A program made the translations under genes and the position numbers. Under the pieces are notes generated by a model, which saw nothing but the letters and a program-made list of their open reading frames with translations, had not been told where the DNA came from and did no database searches. A stretch of 24,005 nucleotides of DNA, taken from positions 1-24,005 of the forward strand of contig JAJYCM010000011.1 in the NCBI GenBank assembly GCA_021778375.1, in the 5' to 3' direction. Of the stretch, positions 8,608 to 16,451 are shown in pieces. Every line of letters starts with the position of its first letter. Position 1 is the first letter of the stretch. The stretch is from Bacteroidota bacterium (GTDB taxonomy: Bacteria > Bacteroidota > Ignavibacteria > Ignavibacteriales > Ignavibacteriaceae).

Positions 8608-9318
8608 TTGCTCTCATATCTTAAATTAATTTTTATCGTTCTATATACAATTTTATGCTCGTTTCTTGCTTTAATCTTTTCGATTACTGACAGGAGTTTC
8701 AAATCTTATTTCTGGTTATCACGAGTATTTTCAAAAGGGACTTTGCTTATAAGCGGAATAAAGGTTGAAGTAAGCGGGTTGGAAAACGTTGATAAAGATT
8801 CCGTTTATATTTTTGTTTCGAACCATAGCAGTCAGTTTGATATCCCTGCATTGCAATACACAATACCTACTTCCGCAAGCATCGTATTTAAAAAGGAAAT
8901 CGGCAAAATTCCTTTGTTCGGCTGGCAGATGAGGCTTGGTCCATATATCATGATCGACCGGCAGAATGTTGAGGAGGCATTAAAGAGTATTGAAAAAGCT
9001 AAAATGGTGATGTCGCAAAAAAAATTCTCGGTGTTATTATTTGCAGAAGGAACGCGGAGCAAGACAGGCGAAGTTCAACCATTTAAGCGAGGAGCATTTT
9101 ACCTCGCAGCTCATGCTGGTTTCCCTATAATACCCGTCACTCTTAGCGGAACCGACAAAATATTACCAAAAGGAAAATTTAAAATCAAAAAAGGAACGAT
9201 TCACGTTCATTTTGATAAAGCTATTGCTACGGATTATATAAAATCAAGAAAAGATGAAATTGAGTTGATGGAAAAAGTTAGGAACATTGTAATCCAAAAC
9301 ATTAAAGAAGAAGGTTAA
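8608..9318 (+). CDS. 1-acyl-sn-glycerol-3-phosphate acyltransferase (PlsC family)
   Basis: A 236-residue membrane acyltransferase of the PlsC/LPLAT family, which transfers an acyl chain to lysophosphatidic acid to make phosphatidic acid. One N-terminal membrane helix (about residues 3-24) precedes the catalytic block with the HX4D motif: N72-H73-S-S-Q-F-D78. The second conserved motif is E147-G-T-R-S151, and the PVTLSG segment (about 175-181) fits block IV. The start is TTG, chosen because AGGA at 8597-8600 lies 7 nt upstream and there is no in-frame ATG near the N-terminus. It is separated by 3 bp from the protease gene and by 2 bp from gatC. Exact substrate among LPLAT enzymes cannot be told from sequence. 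Confidence 0.9.
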   Translation: MLSYLKLIFIVLYTILCSFLALIFSITDRSFKSYFWLSRVFSKGTLLISGIKVEVSGLENVDKDSVYIFVSNHSSQFDIPALQYTIPTSASIVFKKEIGKIPLFGWQMRLGPYIMIDRQNVEEALKSIEKAKMVMSQKKFSVLLFAEGTRSKTGEVQPFKRGAFYLAAHAGFPIIPVTLSGTDKILPKGKFKIKKGTIHVHFDKAIATDYIKSRKDEIELMEKVRNIVIQNIKEEG

Positions 9319-9320
9319 TT

Positions 9321-9614
9321 ATGTCTGTAACAAGAAAAGACGTTGAATATATATCGGAACTTGCGCGTTTAAAATTTAATGGTGAAGAACTTGAAAGCTT
9401 TACAAAAGACTTAAACGAAATTTTAAGTTACGTCGATAAATTAAATGAACTTAACACCGATGACATTGAACCACTTTCACACCCGGTAGAAGGGGTCAAC
9501 GTATTTAGAGACGACGTAGTTAAGCCTTCAATCACTACGGAAGAAGCATTAAAGAATTCGCCCGATAATGATGAATCATTTTTCAAAGTACCGAAAGTAA
9601 TCGGTGGAGCATAA
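9321..9614 (+). CDS. gatC: Asp-tRNA(Asn)/Glu-tRNA(Gln) amidotransferase subunit C
   Basis: A 97-residue GatC, the small subunit that stabilises the GatCAB amidotransferase. This complex converts mischarged Glu-tRNA(Gln) or Asp-tRNA(Asn) to the correct amide form. The N-terminal helix (ISELARLKF), the IL.YVDKLNELNT segment, the P-x-x-H-P core and the FFKVPKVI C-terminal tail are all present, and the length is normal. A good Shine-Dalgarno (GAAGG, about 6 nt before ATG) overlaps the end of the acyltransferase gene, and the intergenic gap is 2 bp. gatA and gatB are not in the window, so the subunits are encoded apart here. Confidence 0.95.
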   Translation: MSVTRKDVEYISELARLKFNGEELESFTKDLNEILSYVDKLNELNTDDIEPLSHPVEGVNVFRDDVVKPSITTEEALKNSPDNDESFFKVPKVIGGA

Positions 9615-9658
9615 CAAAGTTCTCTTGATTCTAAACTTTTAAACATTTAATTAAAATT

Positions 9659-10423
9659 ATGATTGTCGGAATTATTCCAGCCAGATTTGCTTCTTCAAGA
9701 TTATTAGGAAAACCGCTGGCAGATATCGGCGGGAAACCAATGATACAGCATACATACGAAAGCTCTCTTAAATCAAAACTAATAAATGAAATTATTATTG
9801 CCGTTGACGATGAAAAGGTGGCAAAGGTCGCAAGAAACTTTGGTGCTAAAGTAGTAATAACGCCTAAGGAGATCATGACAGGTTCCGATAGAATTGCATT
9901 CGTAGCAAAAACATTATCTTCAGCCAAAATAATTGTGAATATTCAAGGCGATGAGCCTTTTATACAGGGAGACATGATAGATCAGGCAATAGAGCCGCTT
10001 CTGTTTGATAAATCTGTAAACGTTACCACACTTGCCAAGAGGATTGAAACGATATATGAATTAAAATCACCATCAATTCCCAAAGTAGTTTTCGATTACC
10101 AGAATAATGCTCTTTATTTCTCCCGTTCGGCAATTCCTTTTGTAAGAGACGCAAAGACAAATTTTGAAAGGATTAACAACGCTGAAATTTATAAACACAT
10201 TGGGCTATACGTATACAGGAAAGACTCACTTCTAAGATTTACATCGCTAGAACCGACTGACCTTGAGAAGACCGAAAAGCTTGAACAACTGCGGATGCTG
10301 GAAAACGGCATTAAGATTAAAGTTGTAGTAACGGAATTTGATAACCTTGCCATAGATACACCTGAAGACCTTGAAAGAGCGAGAATATATTACAACAGGT
10401 ATATAAGAAATAATGAAGAATAG
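9659..10423 (+). CDS. kdsB: 3-deoxy-manno-octulosonate cytidylyltransferase (CMP-Kdo synthetase)
   Basis: A 254-residue nucleotidyltransferase that activates Kdo with CTP for lipopolysaccharide inner-core synthesis in the cytoplasm. The nucleotide-binding N-terminus P7-A-R9 through K18-P is intact, followed by the S76-D-R78 motif, the QGDEP loop with metal-binding D98, H180 in the KHIGLY motif, the E-x-LEQLR segment (about 204-212), and D233 in the IDTPEDL motif. Length matches the family. It shows that the organism makes a Kdo-containing outer membrane. The gene is 44 bp after gatC and 2 bp before the next gene, so probably co-transcribed. Confidence 0.96.
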   Translation: MIVGIIPARFASSRLLGKPLADIGGKPMIQHTYESSLKSKLINEIIIAVDDEKVAKVARNFGAKVVITPKEIMTGSDRIAFVAKTLSSAKIIVNIQGDEPFIQGDMIDQAIEPLLFDKSVNVTTLAKRIETIYELKSPSIPKVVFDYQNNALYFSRSAIPFVRDAKTNFERINNAEIYKHIGLYVYRKDSLLRFTSLEPTDLEKTEKLEQLRMLENGIKIKVVVTEFDNLAIDTPEDLERARIYYNRYIRNNEE

Positions 10424-10425
10424 CC

Positions 10426-11388
10426 ATGATAATTCCTAAAAAAATTTCAATCGCAAACATTCCGACACCAATAGAAGAAATCAAATTTGACGGAAAACCT
10501 TTTTTAATAAAGCGCGACGACCTTACCGGAGTTGAACTTTCGGGGAATAAAGTAAGAAAGTTAGAATATCTGATTTATCAGGCAAAGAAGGAAAAATCAG
10601 ATTATATTTTTACAACGGGGGGAGATCAATCAAACCATGCAAGAGCGACAGTTATTGCGGCTGCAAAATACGGTATGAAGTCAAAGCTATTTCTTTGGGG
10701 AAAAGACTCTGGAAACGCTGACGGCAATTTATTTATCGATAAATTCTTAGGTGCGGAGATATCCTTTCTTAGTAAAAACAGCTTTGAAAATGTAAATCAA
10801 ATCATGTTTGAAGAAAGAGCCAAACTAACAAAACAAAGCAAAAAAGTTTTTGTCATTCCCGAAGGAGGATCAACCACGCTTGGAATTTGGGGTTATATTA
10901 ACTTCATTGAAGAATTAAAGACTCAAATCGAAATAAAAAAACTTCAAGGCATATTTGCGGCATCAGGTTCTGGTGGAACTGCAGCTGGTTTGTTGGTAGG
11001 AACGGCATTACTAAATCTTAATCTTAAAATATTTGCAGTCAACGTTCTTTACTCAAAAGAAAAAATTAAAAAGAGAATTATTGATCTTGCCGAGGGCTGC
11101 GTTTTGGATTATAAATTGCCATGTAAAATCCGGGAAGATAATTTAGAAATAGTTGACGGATATTCAACCGAAGGTTACAAAAATATTAATGATAATAAGC
11201 TTACTCTTATAAAAAGATTTGCGAGTGAGTCGGGAATTATTTTAGACCCTGCATACACCGGGAAAGCATTTGTGGGTTATTATGAAAATATCCTGAAAAG
11301 AGATAAGGGGAAAAAAATATTGTTCCTTCACACCGGCGGTATATTCGGCGTCTTTGGAAAACGAAGAAAATATTTGAGTATTGACTAA
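10426..11388 (+). CDS. PLP-dependent D-cysteine desulfhydrase / ACC deaminase family enzyme
   Basis: A 320-residue fold-type II pyridoxal-phosphate enzyme. The family motif K29-R-D-D-L-T followed by G40-N-K42-V-R-K-L-E is present; K42 is the expected Schiff-base lysine. The TTGGDQSNHA segment (about 65-74) supplies the substrate-carboxylate loop, and the glycine-rich GSGGTAAG phosphate loop is at about 186-193. Members deaminate 1-aminocyclopropane-1-carboxylate or desulfurate D-cysteine, and some prefer other D-amino acids; sequence alone does not separate these. In bacteria without a plant association, D-cysteine or D-amino-acid use is more likely, which is inference. It starts 2 bp after kdsB. 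Confidence 0.85.
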   Translation: MIIPKKISIANIPTPIEEIKFDGKPFLIKRDDLTGVELSGNKVRKLEYLIYQAKKEKSDYIFTTGGDQSNHARATVIAAAKYGMKSKLFLWGKDSGNADGNLFIDKFLGAEISFLSKNSFENVNQIMFEERAKLTKQSKKVFVIPEGGSTTLGIWGYINFIEELKTQIEIKKLQGIFAASGSGGTAAGLLVGTALLNLNLKIFAVNVLYSKEKIKKRIIDLAEGCVLDYKLPCKIREDNLEIVDGYSTEGYKNINDNKLTLIKRFASESGIILDPAYTGKAFVGYYENILKRDKGKKILFLHTGGIFGVFGKRRKYLSID

Positions 11389-11436
11389 CGCAGATTTTAG
11401 ATTGCCGGAATGCTTTTTAATAACTATTTTTCATAT

Positions 11437-11850
11437 ATGAATTGTATCTTTTGTCAAATAATTGAAAAGAAAGCCAAAGCAGAAATTCTCTACGAGAATG
11501 AACACGTTATATCATTTCTTGACATTCGCCCCGTTAACCTAGGCCACGCTCTCGTTATACCTAAGAATCATTACACTAACTTCCTTACTATCCCTGTAAA
11601 TGAATTAGATGAAATTATAAAAGTAACTCAAAAAATTACTTCAGCCATTTTTAGCAGTATAAAACCTGACGGTTTTAATATTATTACTAATAATGGTGTA
11701 GCTGCAGGACAATCGGTCTTTCATTTTCATTTTCACATTATTCCAAGATTTGACGAAGACAACTTTGCATTTAGACCAATATTTAAGAATTATGAAAATA
11801 ACTCGATGAAAGACTTTTCCGACAAAATTAGAATTGAAATAAAATTATAG
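11437..11850 (+). CDS. HIT family (histidine triad) nucleotide hydrolase
   Basis: A 137-residue Hint-like protein of the histidine-triad superfamily, small cytoplasmic enzymes that hydrolyse nucleoside phosphoramidates or dinucleoside polyphosphates. The triad H96-F-H98-F-H100 followed by I-I-P-R is intact, and the N-terminal C3-x-x-C6 pair resembles the zinc-binding Hint type. I chose the ATG at 11437 because it puts the MNCIFC motif at the usual N-terminus. A longer form from the ATG at 11410 adds nine residues, with a GGA directly abutting that codon, and cannot be excluded. The gene sits between the PLP enzyme and a B12-binding protein on the same strand. Confidence 0.9.
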   Translation: MNCIFCQIIEKKAKAEILYENEHVISFLDIRPVNLGHALVIPKNHYTNFLTIPVNELDEIIKVTQKITSAIFSSIKPDGFNIITNNGVAAGQSVFHFHFHIIPRFDEDNFAFRPIFKNYENNSMKDFSDKIRIEIKL

Positions 11851-11862
11851 ATAGAAGGAACA

Positions 11863-12270
11863 ATGGAAAATAAGATCAGAGTGTTAGTAGCAAAAGCAGG
11901 ACTTGACGGACATGATAGAGGCGCAAAAATTATAGCCGCCGCACTCAGAGATGCTGGGATGGAAGTAATTTATACCGGTTTAAGACAAACACCTGAAATG
12001 ATAGTTGAAGCTGCGCTGCAGGAAGATGTTGATGTAATCGGTATTAGTATTTTATCGGGCGCACACATGACTATATTTCCTAAAATCTTGAATCTAATGA
12101 AAGAAAAGGGATTGACGGATGTACTACTGACCGGCGGAGGAATAATTCCCGATGAAGATATTGAGGCGCTAAAAAGAATGGGAGTAGGAGAGATATTTAC
12201 CCCTGGCGCGGTGACAACAGAAATTGCAGAATATATAAGACGGTGGCGTAAAGATCATCCGAGAGAGTAG
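11863..12270 (+). CDS. Cobalamin-binding subunit of methylmalonyl-CoA mutase type
   Basis: A 135-residue stand-alone B12-binding domain. It has the base-off/His-on signature D15-x-H17-x-x-G20, in which H17 is the lower cobalt ligand, then S62-x-L64 and the GG pair at about 91-93. It matches the small subunit of methylmalonyl-CoA or related acyl-CoA mutases (isobutyryl- or ethylmalonyl-CoA type), which work with a separate large TIM-barrel subunit not encoded in this window. A strong Shine-Dalgarno (AGAAGGA at 11853-11859) is placed a few bases before the ATG. This is the last gene of the long plus-strand run, 12 bp after the HIT gene. Which acyl-CoA is used cannot be told. Confidence 0.92.
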   Translation: MENKIRVLVAKAGLDGHDRGAKIIAAALRDAGMEVIYTGLRQTPEMIVEAALQEDVDVIGISILSGAHMTIFPKILNLMKEKGLTDVLLTGGGIIPDEDIEALKRMGVGEIFTPGAVTTEIAEYIRRWRKDHPRE

Positions 12271-12399
12271 TTATCTTGAGAATAGCATAGGGGATATAAA
12301 TGACCCCGGACTGATATAAATTTCCTTAATCTAATATCTTTATTAGTTGTCATCATTCCATATTTTTATCATTTTTTGTATATTTTATAATAAAAATAT

Positions 12400-12403
12400 G
12401 GAG
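12400..12403 (+). promoter_or_regulatory. Shine-Dalgarno that decides the DUF3078 start
   Basis: GGAG ends 6 nt before the ATG at 12410. This favours that codon over the ATG at 12398 and over a TTG at 12347, neither of which has a ribosome-binding site. A TATAAT hexamer at 12386-12391 lies just upstream but has no convincing partner at -35. Confidence 0.65.
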
Positions 12404-12409
12404 CTCCTA

Positions 12410-13258
12410 ATGAAAGACAAATTACTTCTTGCTGTAGCAATTTTCTTTTTAACCAATATTTTATTATTCGGACAAAAAGATACAGCCAAATTTACTGGTT
12501 GGATTCCAAAAGCAATTGCAGGGCTTAATATAAGTCAATTGTCTCTTAGTAACTGGACACAAGGCGGTGAAAATTCATTGACGTGGACAATTACCGGAAA
12601 TCTAGGATATAACTATCAAAGCGATGATTGGAACCTTTCGAATAACTTGAAATTGGCATACGGAAGAACAAAATTGGGTGGGCAGGAAATTAGGACTAAT
12701 GATAACGAATTTTACCTTGAGAGTGTCCTTTCAAAAAAAATTGACTGGATATTAAACCCTTTCTTTAGCAATATAATAACAACTTCAATTGCCCCCGGTT
12801 TTAATTATAACGGCAATCAATCAATAGAAATTTCAAACTTTTTCGACCCGGGCTATGTTGTACAAAGCGCCGGTTTTGAGTACAACAAATTAGCCGGATT
12901 CAAAACCAGACTTGGTCTTGGATTGCAAGAAGTATTTACAAATCACAATAGACAATATACTGACGACCCAACGACTACTAAAGTTGAAGCCTTTAAATTG
13001 GAAATTGGATTACAATCAGTTACTTCCGGTAATGTGCAGATTGCGGAAAATTTAATGCTTAATAGCAGCCTCACATTGTTCACAAGATTCAAAAACCTTG
13101 ATGTATGGGATGTTCGATGGGACAATTCAATAGTTGCAAAGGTAAACAGCTGGCTTAATGTAAACATTGGCTTTCTTTTAATTTATCAGAAAGACCAATC
13201 GCTTACAACGCAAATGAAACAAACTTTACAGCTTGGAGTTGTTTATACATTATTCTAA
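12410..13258 (+). CDS. DUF3078 family outer-membrane protein
   Basis: A 282-residue exported protein with a signal peptide (residues 1-20, ending in LFGQ). The rest is rich in alternating hydrophobic/polar strands, as in a transmembrane beta-barrel, with a hydrophobic/aromatic C-terminus ending in YTLF. The GWIPKAIAGLNISQ opening and the LSNWTQGGENSL motif match DUF3078, a family of Bacteroidota/Chlorobiota envelope proteins of unknown function. The start at 12410 is set by an SD and by the signal peptide. It is 139 bp after the previous gene and convergent with the lipoprotein gene 95 bp away, so it is probably a single-gene unit. Confidence 0.85.
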   Translation: MKDKLLLAVAIFFLTNILLFGQKDTAKFTGWIPKAIAGLNISQLSLSNWTQGGENSLTWTITGNLGYNYQSDDWNLSNNLKLAYGRTKLGGQEIRTNDNEFYLESVLSKKIDWILNPFFSNIITTSIAPGFNYNGNQSIEISNFFDPGYVVQSAGFEYNKLAGFKTRLGLGLQEVFTNHNRQYTDDPTTTKVEAFKLEIGLQSVTSGNVQIAENLMLNSSLTLFTRFKNLDVWDVRWDNSIVAKVNSWLNVNIGFLLIYQKDQSLTTQMKQTLQLGVVYTLF

Positions 13259-13353
13259 AGATTTTCTGATTAGGATAATGATTTATTATTTTTTATCACT
13301 ACTGTCCCAAATTGCGGTCATTTGAACTAGTAGGGTTCAGCATATTTTCAGTT

Positions 13354-14646
13354 TTATAAAGTAAAAGTCGTACTTATTAAAATATTATCTTGACTCAAAT
13401 TTAATTTTGTTCCGTCTGACATTATTGTACTTCCTAATCCGGTAAGTCCAGAGTCGAATAACAATTCCGTTGAGAAATGCCGATCCCACTTCACTCCAAA
13501 GCCGTAGACAATACTAACATAAGGTTTAGCATTAAACTTCTCTATGGAATTTGGATATACTTCATCCATCCACCCAATATAATATTCATCCAATTCACCC
13601 TTCAGTGGAATATTTATTGATGGGCCTGCAAATATCTTCAAGAATTGATTGCGGGAAGGAAACGGGTCTATTTGAATAAGCACCGGCATCTCTATTACAT
13701 CTAAGTAAACCGTTGATGTACCCCCAGTATAATGATAATTGTATGTGCTTTCATTGTTCCCATAATCATAATTCCCACCTTTTAGGCAATAAATTAATTC
13801 AGGTCTTAGCTTCAGTACACGATTAATATCATATAAATAATATAGACCAAATGAATACTGTTCAAATGATCTTGCTGTAAAACTTCTTCTGTCTGAAAAT
13901 CCTCCGTAGAATGTAGAAGAAGTCATACCTGCTATTAAGCCGAACCTCCTAATAAACTTTAATGTTTCCGAATCATTATCATTTAATACATAATTCTGCG
14001 AACTACCTGTAATTACTCCCACTATCACACCGCCAAGGCCAAAAAGAATAGAACCTGCCATCATTCCCAAAATAGGATCGCGTTCTCTTATTCCCGCATC
14101 GCTCCCGGCTTTATGACCTATTAAACCGCCTACAAACATTCCGGCAAATCCATACTGCGCAAGTCCTTTCCAATGATCACTGAATGATATAGAATTTACA
14201 TCCTGAACCGGCTTGGTAAACATTTTTTCATGCACCCAGAAGTAACTTATGGTGTCTTTTAAATATTCAGCATTTTTTACATCAATTATAGAATCGTTTT
14301 TTAATTGAATGCTTCCATTGAATTTAACGTGGTTTTCAGAAACAAAAGAATTGTAATTTATTATTTTTGTAAGTGCAAGAGGAACCGAGGTGGGATGTTT
14401 TTCCGTATACCTATTTTTCCAATAAACCGAATCCTGACTGATATGAATATCATCACTGCTTACATTCTTCCCATTTATAAAGCTTATTTCTGTATTTCTA
14501 TCTTTTATTCTCCGGTTAATTGTTGAATAATAAACCTCCTTTGAATTAAATTCTTTTTCAATATATTGATTACTGCAGCCCGTAAAAAGTAGTACAGCCA
14601 GTAAATTACATGGCAATAAATACTTTAAGACCATCAACTTAATCAT
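13354..14646 (-). CDS. Lipoprotein with glycine zipper and C-terminal beta-barrel-like domain
   Basis: A 430-residue exported protein of unknown function. Its signal peptide ends in a lipobox (L-F-T-G-C24), so it should be lipid-anchored. Three regions follow: a polar N-terminal domain (about 25-160), a glycine-zipper stretch with GxxxG spacing (about 162-215), and a C-terminal region (about 234-430) resembling the outer-membrane beta-barrel (PorT-like) domains of Bacteroidota. The last residues alternate and end in a Phe/Leu, as barrel proteins do. The start at 14646 lies 6 nt after AGGG; an ATG at 14652 directly abuts that site and is less likely. It is convergent with the DUF3078 gene. A specific role cannot be assigned. 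Confidence 0.7.
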   Translation of the reverse strand: MIKLMVLKYLLPCNLLAVLLFTGCSNQYIEKEFNSKEVYYSTINRRIKDRNTEISFINGKNVSSDDIHISQDSVYWKNRYTEKHPTSVPLALTKIINYNSFVSENHVKFNGSIQLKNDSIIDVKNAEYLKDTISYFWVHEKMFTKPVQDVNSISFSDHWKGLAQYGFAGMFVGGLIGHKAGSDAGIRERDPILGMMAGSILFGLGGVIVGVITGSSQNYVLNDNDSETLKFIRRFGLIAGMTSSTFYGGFSDRRSFTARSFEQYSFGLYYLYDINRVLKLRPELIYCLKGGNYDYGNNESTYNYHYTGGTSTVYLDVIEMPVLIQIDPFPSRNQFLKIFAGPSINIPLKGELDEYYIGWMDEVYPNSIEKFNAKPYVSIVYGFGVKWDRHFSTELLFDSGLTGLGSTIMSDGTKLNLSQDNILISTTFTL

Positions 14647-14652
14647 AATCAT

Positions 14653-14656
14653 CCCT
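14653..14656 (-). promoter_or_regulatory. Shine-Dalgarno that decides the lipoprotein start
   Basis: On the minus strand AGGG ends 6 nt before the ATG at 14646. For the alternative ATG at 14652 the spacing would be zero, which does not fit ribosome placement. Confidence 0.6.
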
Positions 14657-14901
14657 GTATTATTTTTATAAAATTATCTATAATCCAAGGAAAATGCAAA
14701 CAACCCGGGATACATTAGTTCATCCCTGTAATATCAAATTTCGGTAGTTATCTACTTGATAATAAAATGAATTAACCATAGATTTACGCCACTAATTTTA
14801 GATTAATTTTTACCGATGCGAGAAGATCAAGTTTAAGAATAGTTGATGGAAAGTTAGTAGACACGGTGGGAATCAAAATTGATTATTAAATTTTAATTGT
14901 T

Positions 14902-14987
14902 GCCGAAGTGGCGGAATTGGTAGACGCGCTGGACTCAAAATCCAGTCTGGCTCACACCAGGTGCCGGTTCGAGTCCGGCCTCCGGTA
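14902..14987 (+). tRNA. tRNA-Leu (anticodon CAA)
   Basis: An 86-nt type II tRNA. The anticodon stem CTGGA/TCCAG encloses the loop CTCAAAA, giving anticodon CAA at 14936-14938 (reads UUG). The long variable arm (CTGG/CCAG) and the D-arm pattern GGCGGAATTGGTAGACGC are those of tRNA-Leu. The T arm GCCGG-TTCGAGT-CCGGC is perfect. The acceptor stem GCCGAAG/CTCCGGT has a G1-U72 pair and an A5-C68 mismatch. The discriminator base is A and CCA is not encoded. A terminator follows within 4 nt. Confidence 0.95.
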
Positions 14988-14990
14988 CTT

Positions 14991-15022
14991 AAAGCTCAAT
15001 CAATTAACGATTGAGCTTTTTT
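14991..15022 (+). terminator. Intrinsic terminator of tRNA-Leu
   Basis: A perfect 11-bp stem (AAAGCTCAATC at 14991-15001 with GATTGAGCTTT at 15009-15019) has a 7-nt loop and ends in a run of T (15017-15022). It lies just after the tRNA, and between it and the convergent aldo/keto reductase gene, whose stop is 21 bp away. It could serve both strands, though the T run on the minus strand is short. Confidence 0.92.
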
Positions 15023-15042
15023 ATTTCACAATTTTAATTTAA

Positions 15043-16056
15043 TCATCTCAATGCAAGTTTCGGATCGCTGATTTTAGGTAAATCATACCATAACGTATTT
15101 AGGAATTCCCTCTCTTCGTCATCTAATTTGACTTCGATTGCTTTGAGACTGTCATTAAGTTGTTCGGGTTTACTTGCTCCGATAATTGCCGAAGTTATCA
15201 CAGGATTATTCAATACCCAAGCTAATGAAACATGTGTTAATGATTTATTTTTCTTCTCAAAATATTTTTTCATTTTATCGACAGCATCAAATTGAGCTTC
15301 CTGCCAGTAACGGGTTCGATACATTTTACCGGCATCGCCTAATTTAAATCTTCCCATTTCCGCCGGTTCCCTATCGCGTTTATGTTTACCGGTTAAAAAT
15401 CCACCTGCTAAAGGATTATAGACTATTACTCCTACACCTTCTTCCCGGCACAATGGGAATAATTCATTTTCAAATTCTCTAAAAAGTATATTATAACGCG
15501 GTTGAATGCAGTTGTATCTTTCTATTCCGAGCTTATCGCTCTTCCATAAAGCTTTGGCAAGTTGATATGCCTGGTAATTACTACATCCGATATAACGTGC
15601 CTTTCCGGAGCGTACAATATCATCCAAAGCTCTTAAGGTTTCATCGAGCGGGGTATTCGGATCATAAAAGTGAACCTGGTATAAATCAACAAAATCTGTT
15701 TGAAGACGCTTTAAGCTTGCATCAATTGCATCCATAATATGGCGGCGTGAGAGTCCCTGGTCATTTGGAGCTTCGCTCATTTTACCGTTACACTTTGTAG
15801 CGAGAATCGTTTCATGTCTTCTGCCCGGATTTGTTTTTAACCAATTCCCTATTATCGCTTCGGTTGCACCAACAGTATTTGGATCAACGGGTAAAGGATA
15901 AACGTCAGCAGTATCTATAAAATTAACTCCGCCTTCCCAGGCATTATTTAAAATTGCAAATGATGTGTTCTCATCGCATTGATATCCGAACGTCATAGTA
16001 CCAAGACAAACTTCACTAACCTTTAATCCTGTGCGACCTAAATTTTTAATTTTCAT
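15043..16056 (-). CDS. Aldo/keto reductase family oxidoreductase
   Basis: A 337-residue NADPH-dependent carbonyl reductase of the aldo/keto reductase TIM-barrel superfamily. The catalytic tetrad is complete: D48 and Y53 in the FIDTADVY strand, K88 in LATK, and H129 in LYQVH. The C-terminal SAIIGASKPEQL segment (about 289-300) is the cofactor-phosphate binding loop. It resembles the potassium-channel-beta-subunit-like branch that includes YghZ/Tas-type enzymes. The physiological substrate cannot be told. AAGGA about 7 nt upstream supports the ATG at 16056. It is divergent from the tryptophan synthase gene 395 bp away. Confidence 0.93.
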   Translation of the reverse strand: MKIKNLGRTGLKVSEVCLGTMTFGYQCDENTSFAILNNAWEGGVNFIDTADVYPLPVDPNTVGATEAIIGNWLKTNPGRRHETILATKCNGKMSEAPNDQGLSRRHIMDAIDASLKRLQTDFVDLYQVHFYDPNTPLDETLRALDDIVRSGKARYIGCSNYQAYQLAKALWKSDKLGIERYNCIQPRYNILFREFENELFPLCREEGVGVIVYNPLAGGFLTGKHKRDREPAEMGRFKLGDAGKMYRTRYWQEAQFDAVDKMKKYFEKKNKSLTHVSLAWVLNNPVITSAIIGASKPEQLNDSLKAIEVKLDDEEREFLNTLWYDLPKISDPKLALR

Positions 16057-16451
16057 TATATTTTCCTTTCGTAAAACAATTATTTGGTAAGTATATTAAA
16101 ATAAATATTTTCCCTAAACTTAAACAATGAAATCTTTATGCACTTTAATAACATTATGGATCAAGTCATAGTTTGGGATATAAATCCTATTTAATCTTTA
16201 ACTTGAATTTTCCTTTTAATTCAAATATATTTTGAATGAACATCATTACGTTTTTAATTTGTTGCCGCACAAAATGCAAGCATCGAATATAAGGCATAAA
16301 AACCTACCTGCCGGTTCAGCAAACATCTGATTTCGGTAAGAAAGAAATCTTAATTTATTCATTACTGAATTTGTTGGATATTCAACAAAACAAGATCTTT
16401 TATAGTAAAGGAAATAAAATTCTATTCAATAATTAAATCAAAGACAAAACA
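16057..16451. other. 395-bp divergent intergenic region
   Basis: AT-rich spacer between the divergently transcribed aldo/keto reductase and TrpB2 genes; promoters for both should lie here. The only clear structure is a set of alternating TTGAAT arms at 16203-16237. I see no coding potential, RNA gene or riboswitch. No hexamer pair close enough to call a promoter was found, and the start of TrpB2 has only a weak A-rich ribosome-binding region. Confidence 0.6.
16203..16237. repeat. Alternating inverted TTGAAT arms
   Basis: TTGAATT (16203-16209) pairs with AATTCAA (16218-16224) across 8 nt. The overlapping arm ATTCAAA (16219-16225) pairs with TTTGAAT (16231-16237) across 5 nt. Both pairs are perfect over 7 bp. 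The position between divergent promoters would fit an operator, but the base composition makes chance a real alternative. Confidence 0.4.

Noticed and set aside
12290..12307. GGGG...CCCC hairpin after the B12-binding subunit gene as a terminator
   Set aside because: The stem is only 4 bp with a 10-nt loop and no T run, too weak to call.
12347..12391. TTGTCA and TATAAT hexamers before the DUF3078 gene as a promoter
   Set aside because: They are 33 bp apart, far from the usual 17, and the Bacteroidota-type -33/-7 spacing does not fit either.
14305..14526. 73-codon plus-strand open stretch opposite the lipoprotein gene
   Set aside because: It is antisense to a gene with a good signal peptide and lipobox, and has no ribosome-binding site or family resemblance.
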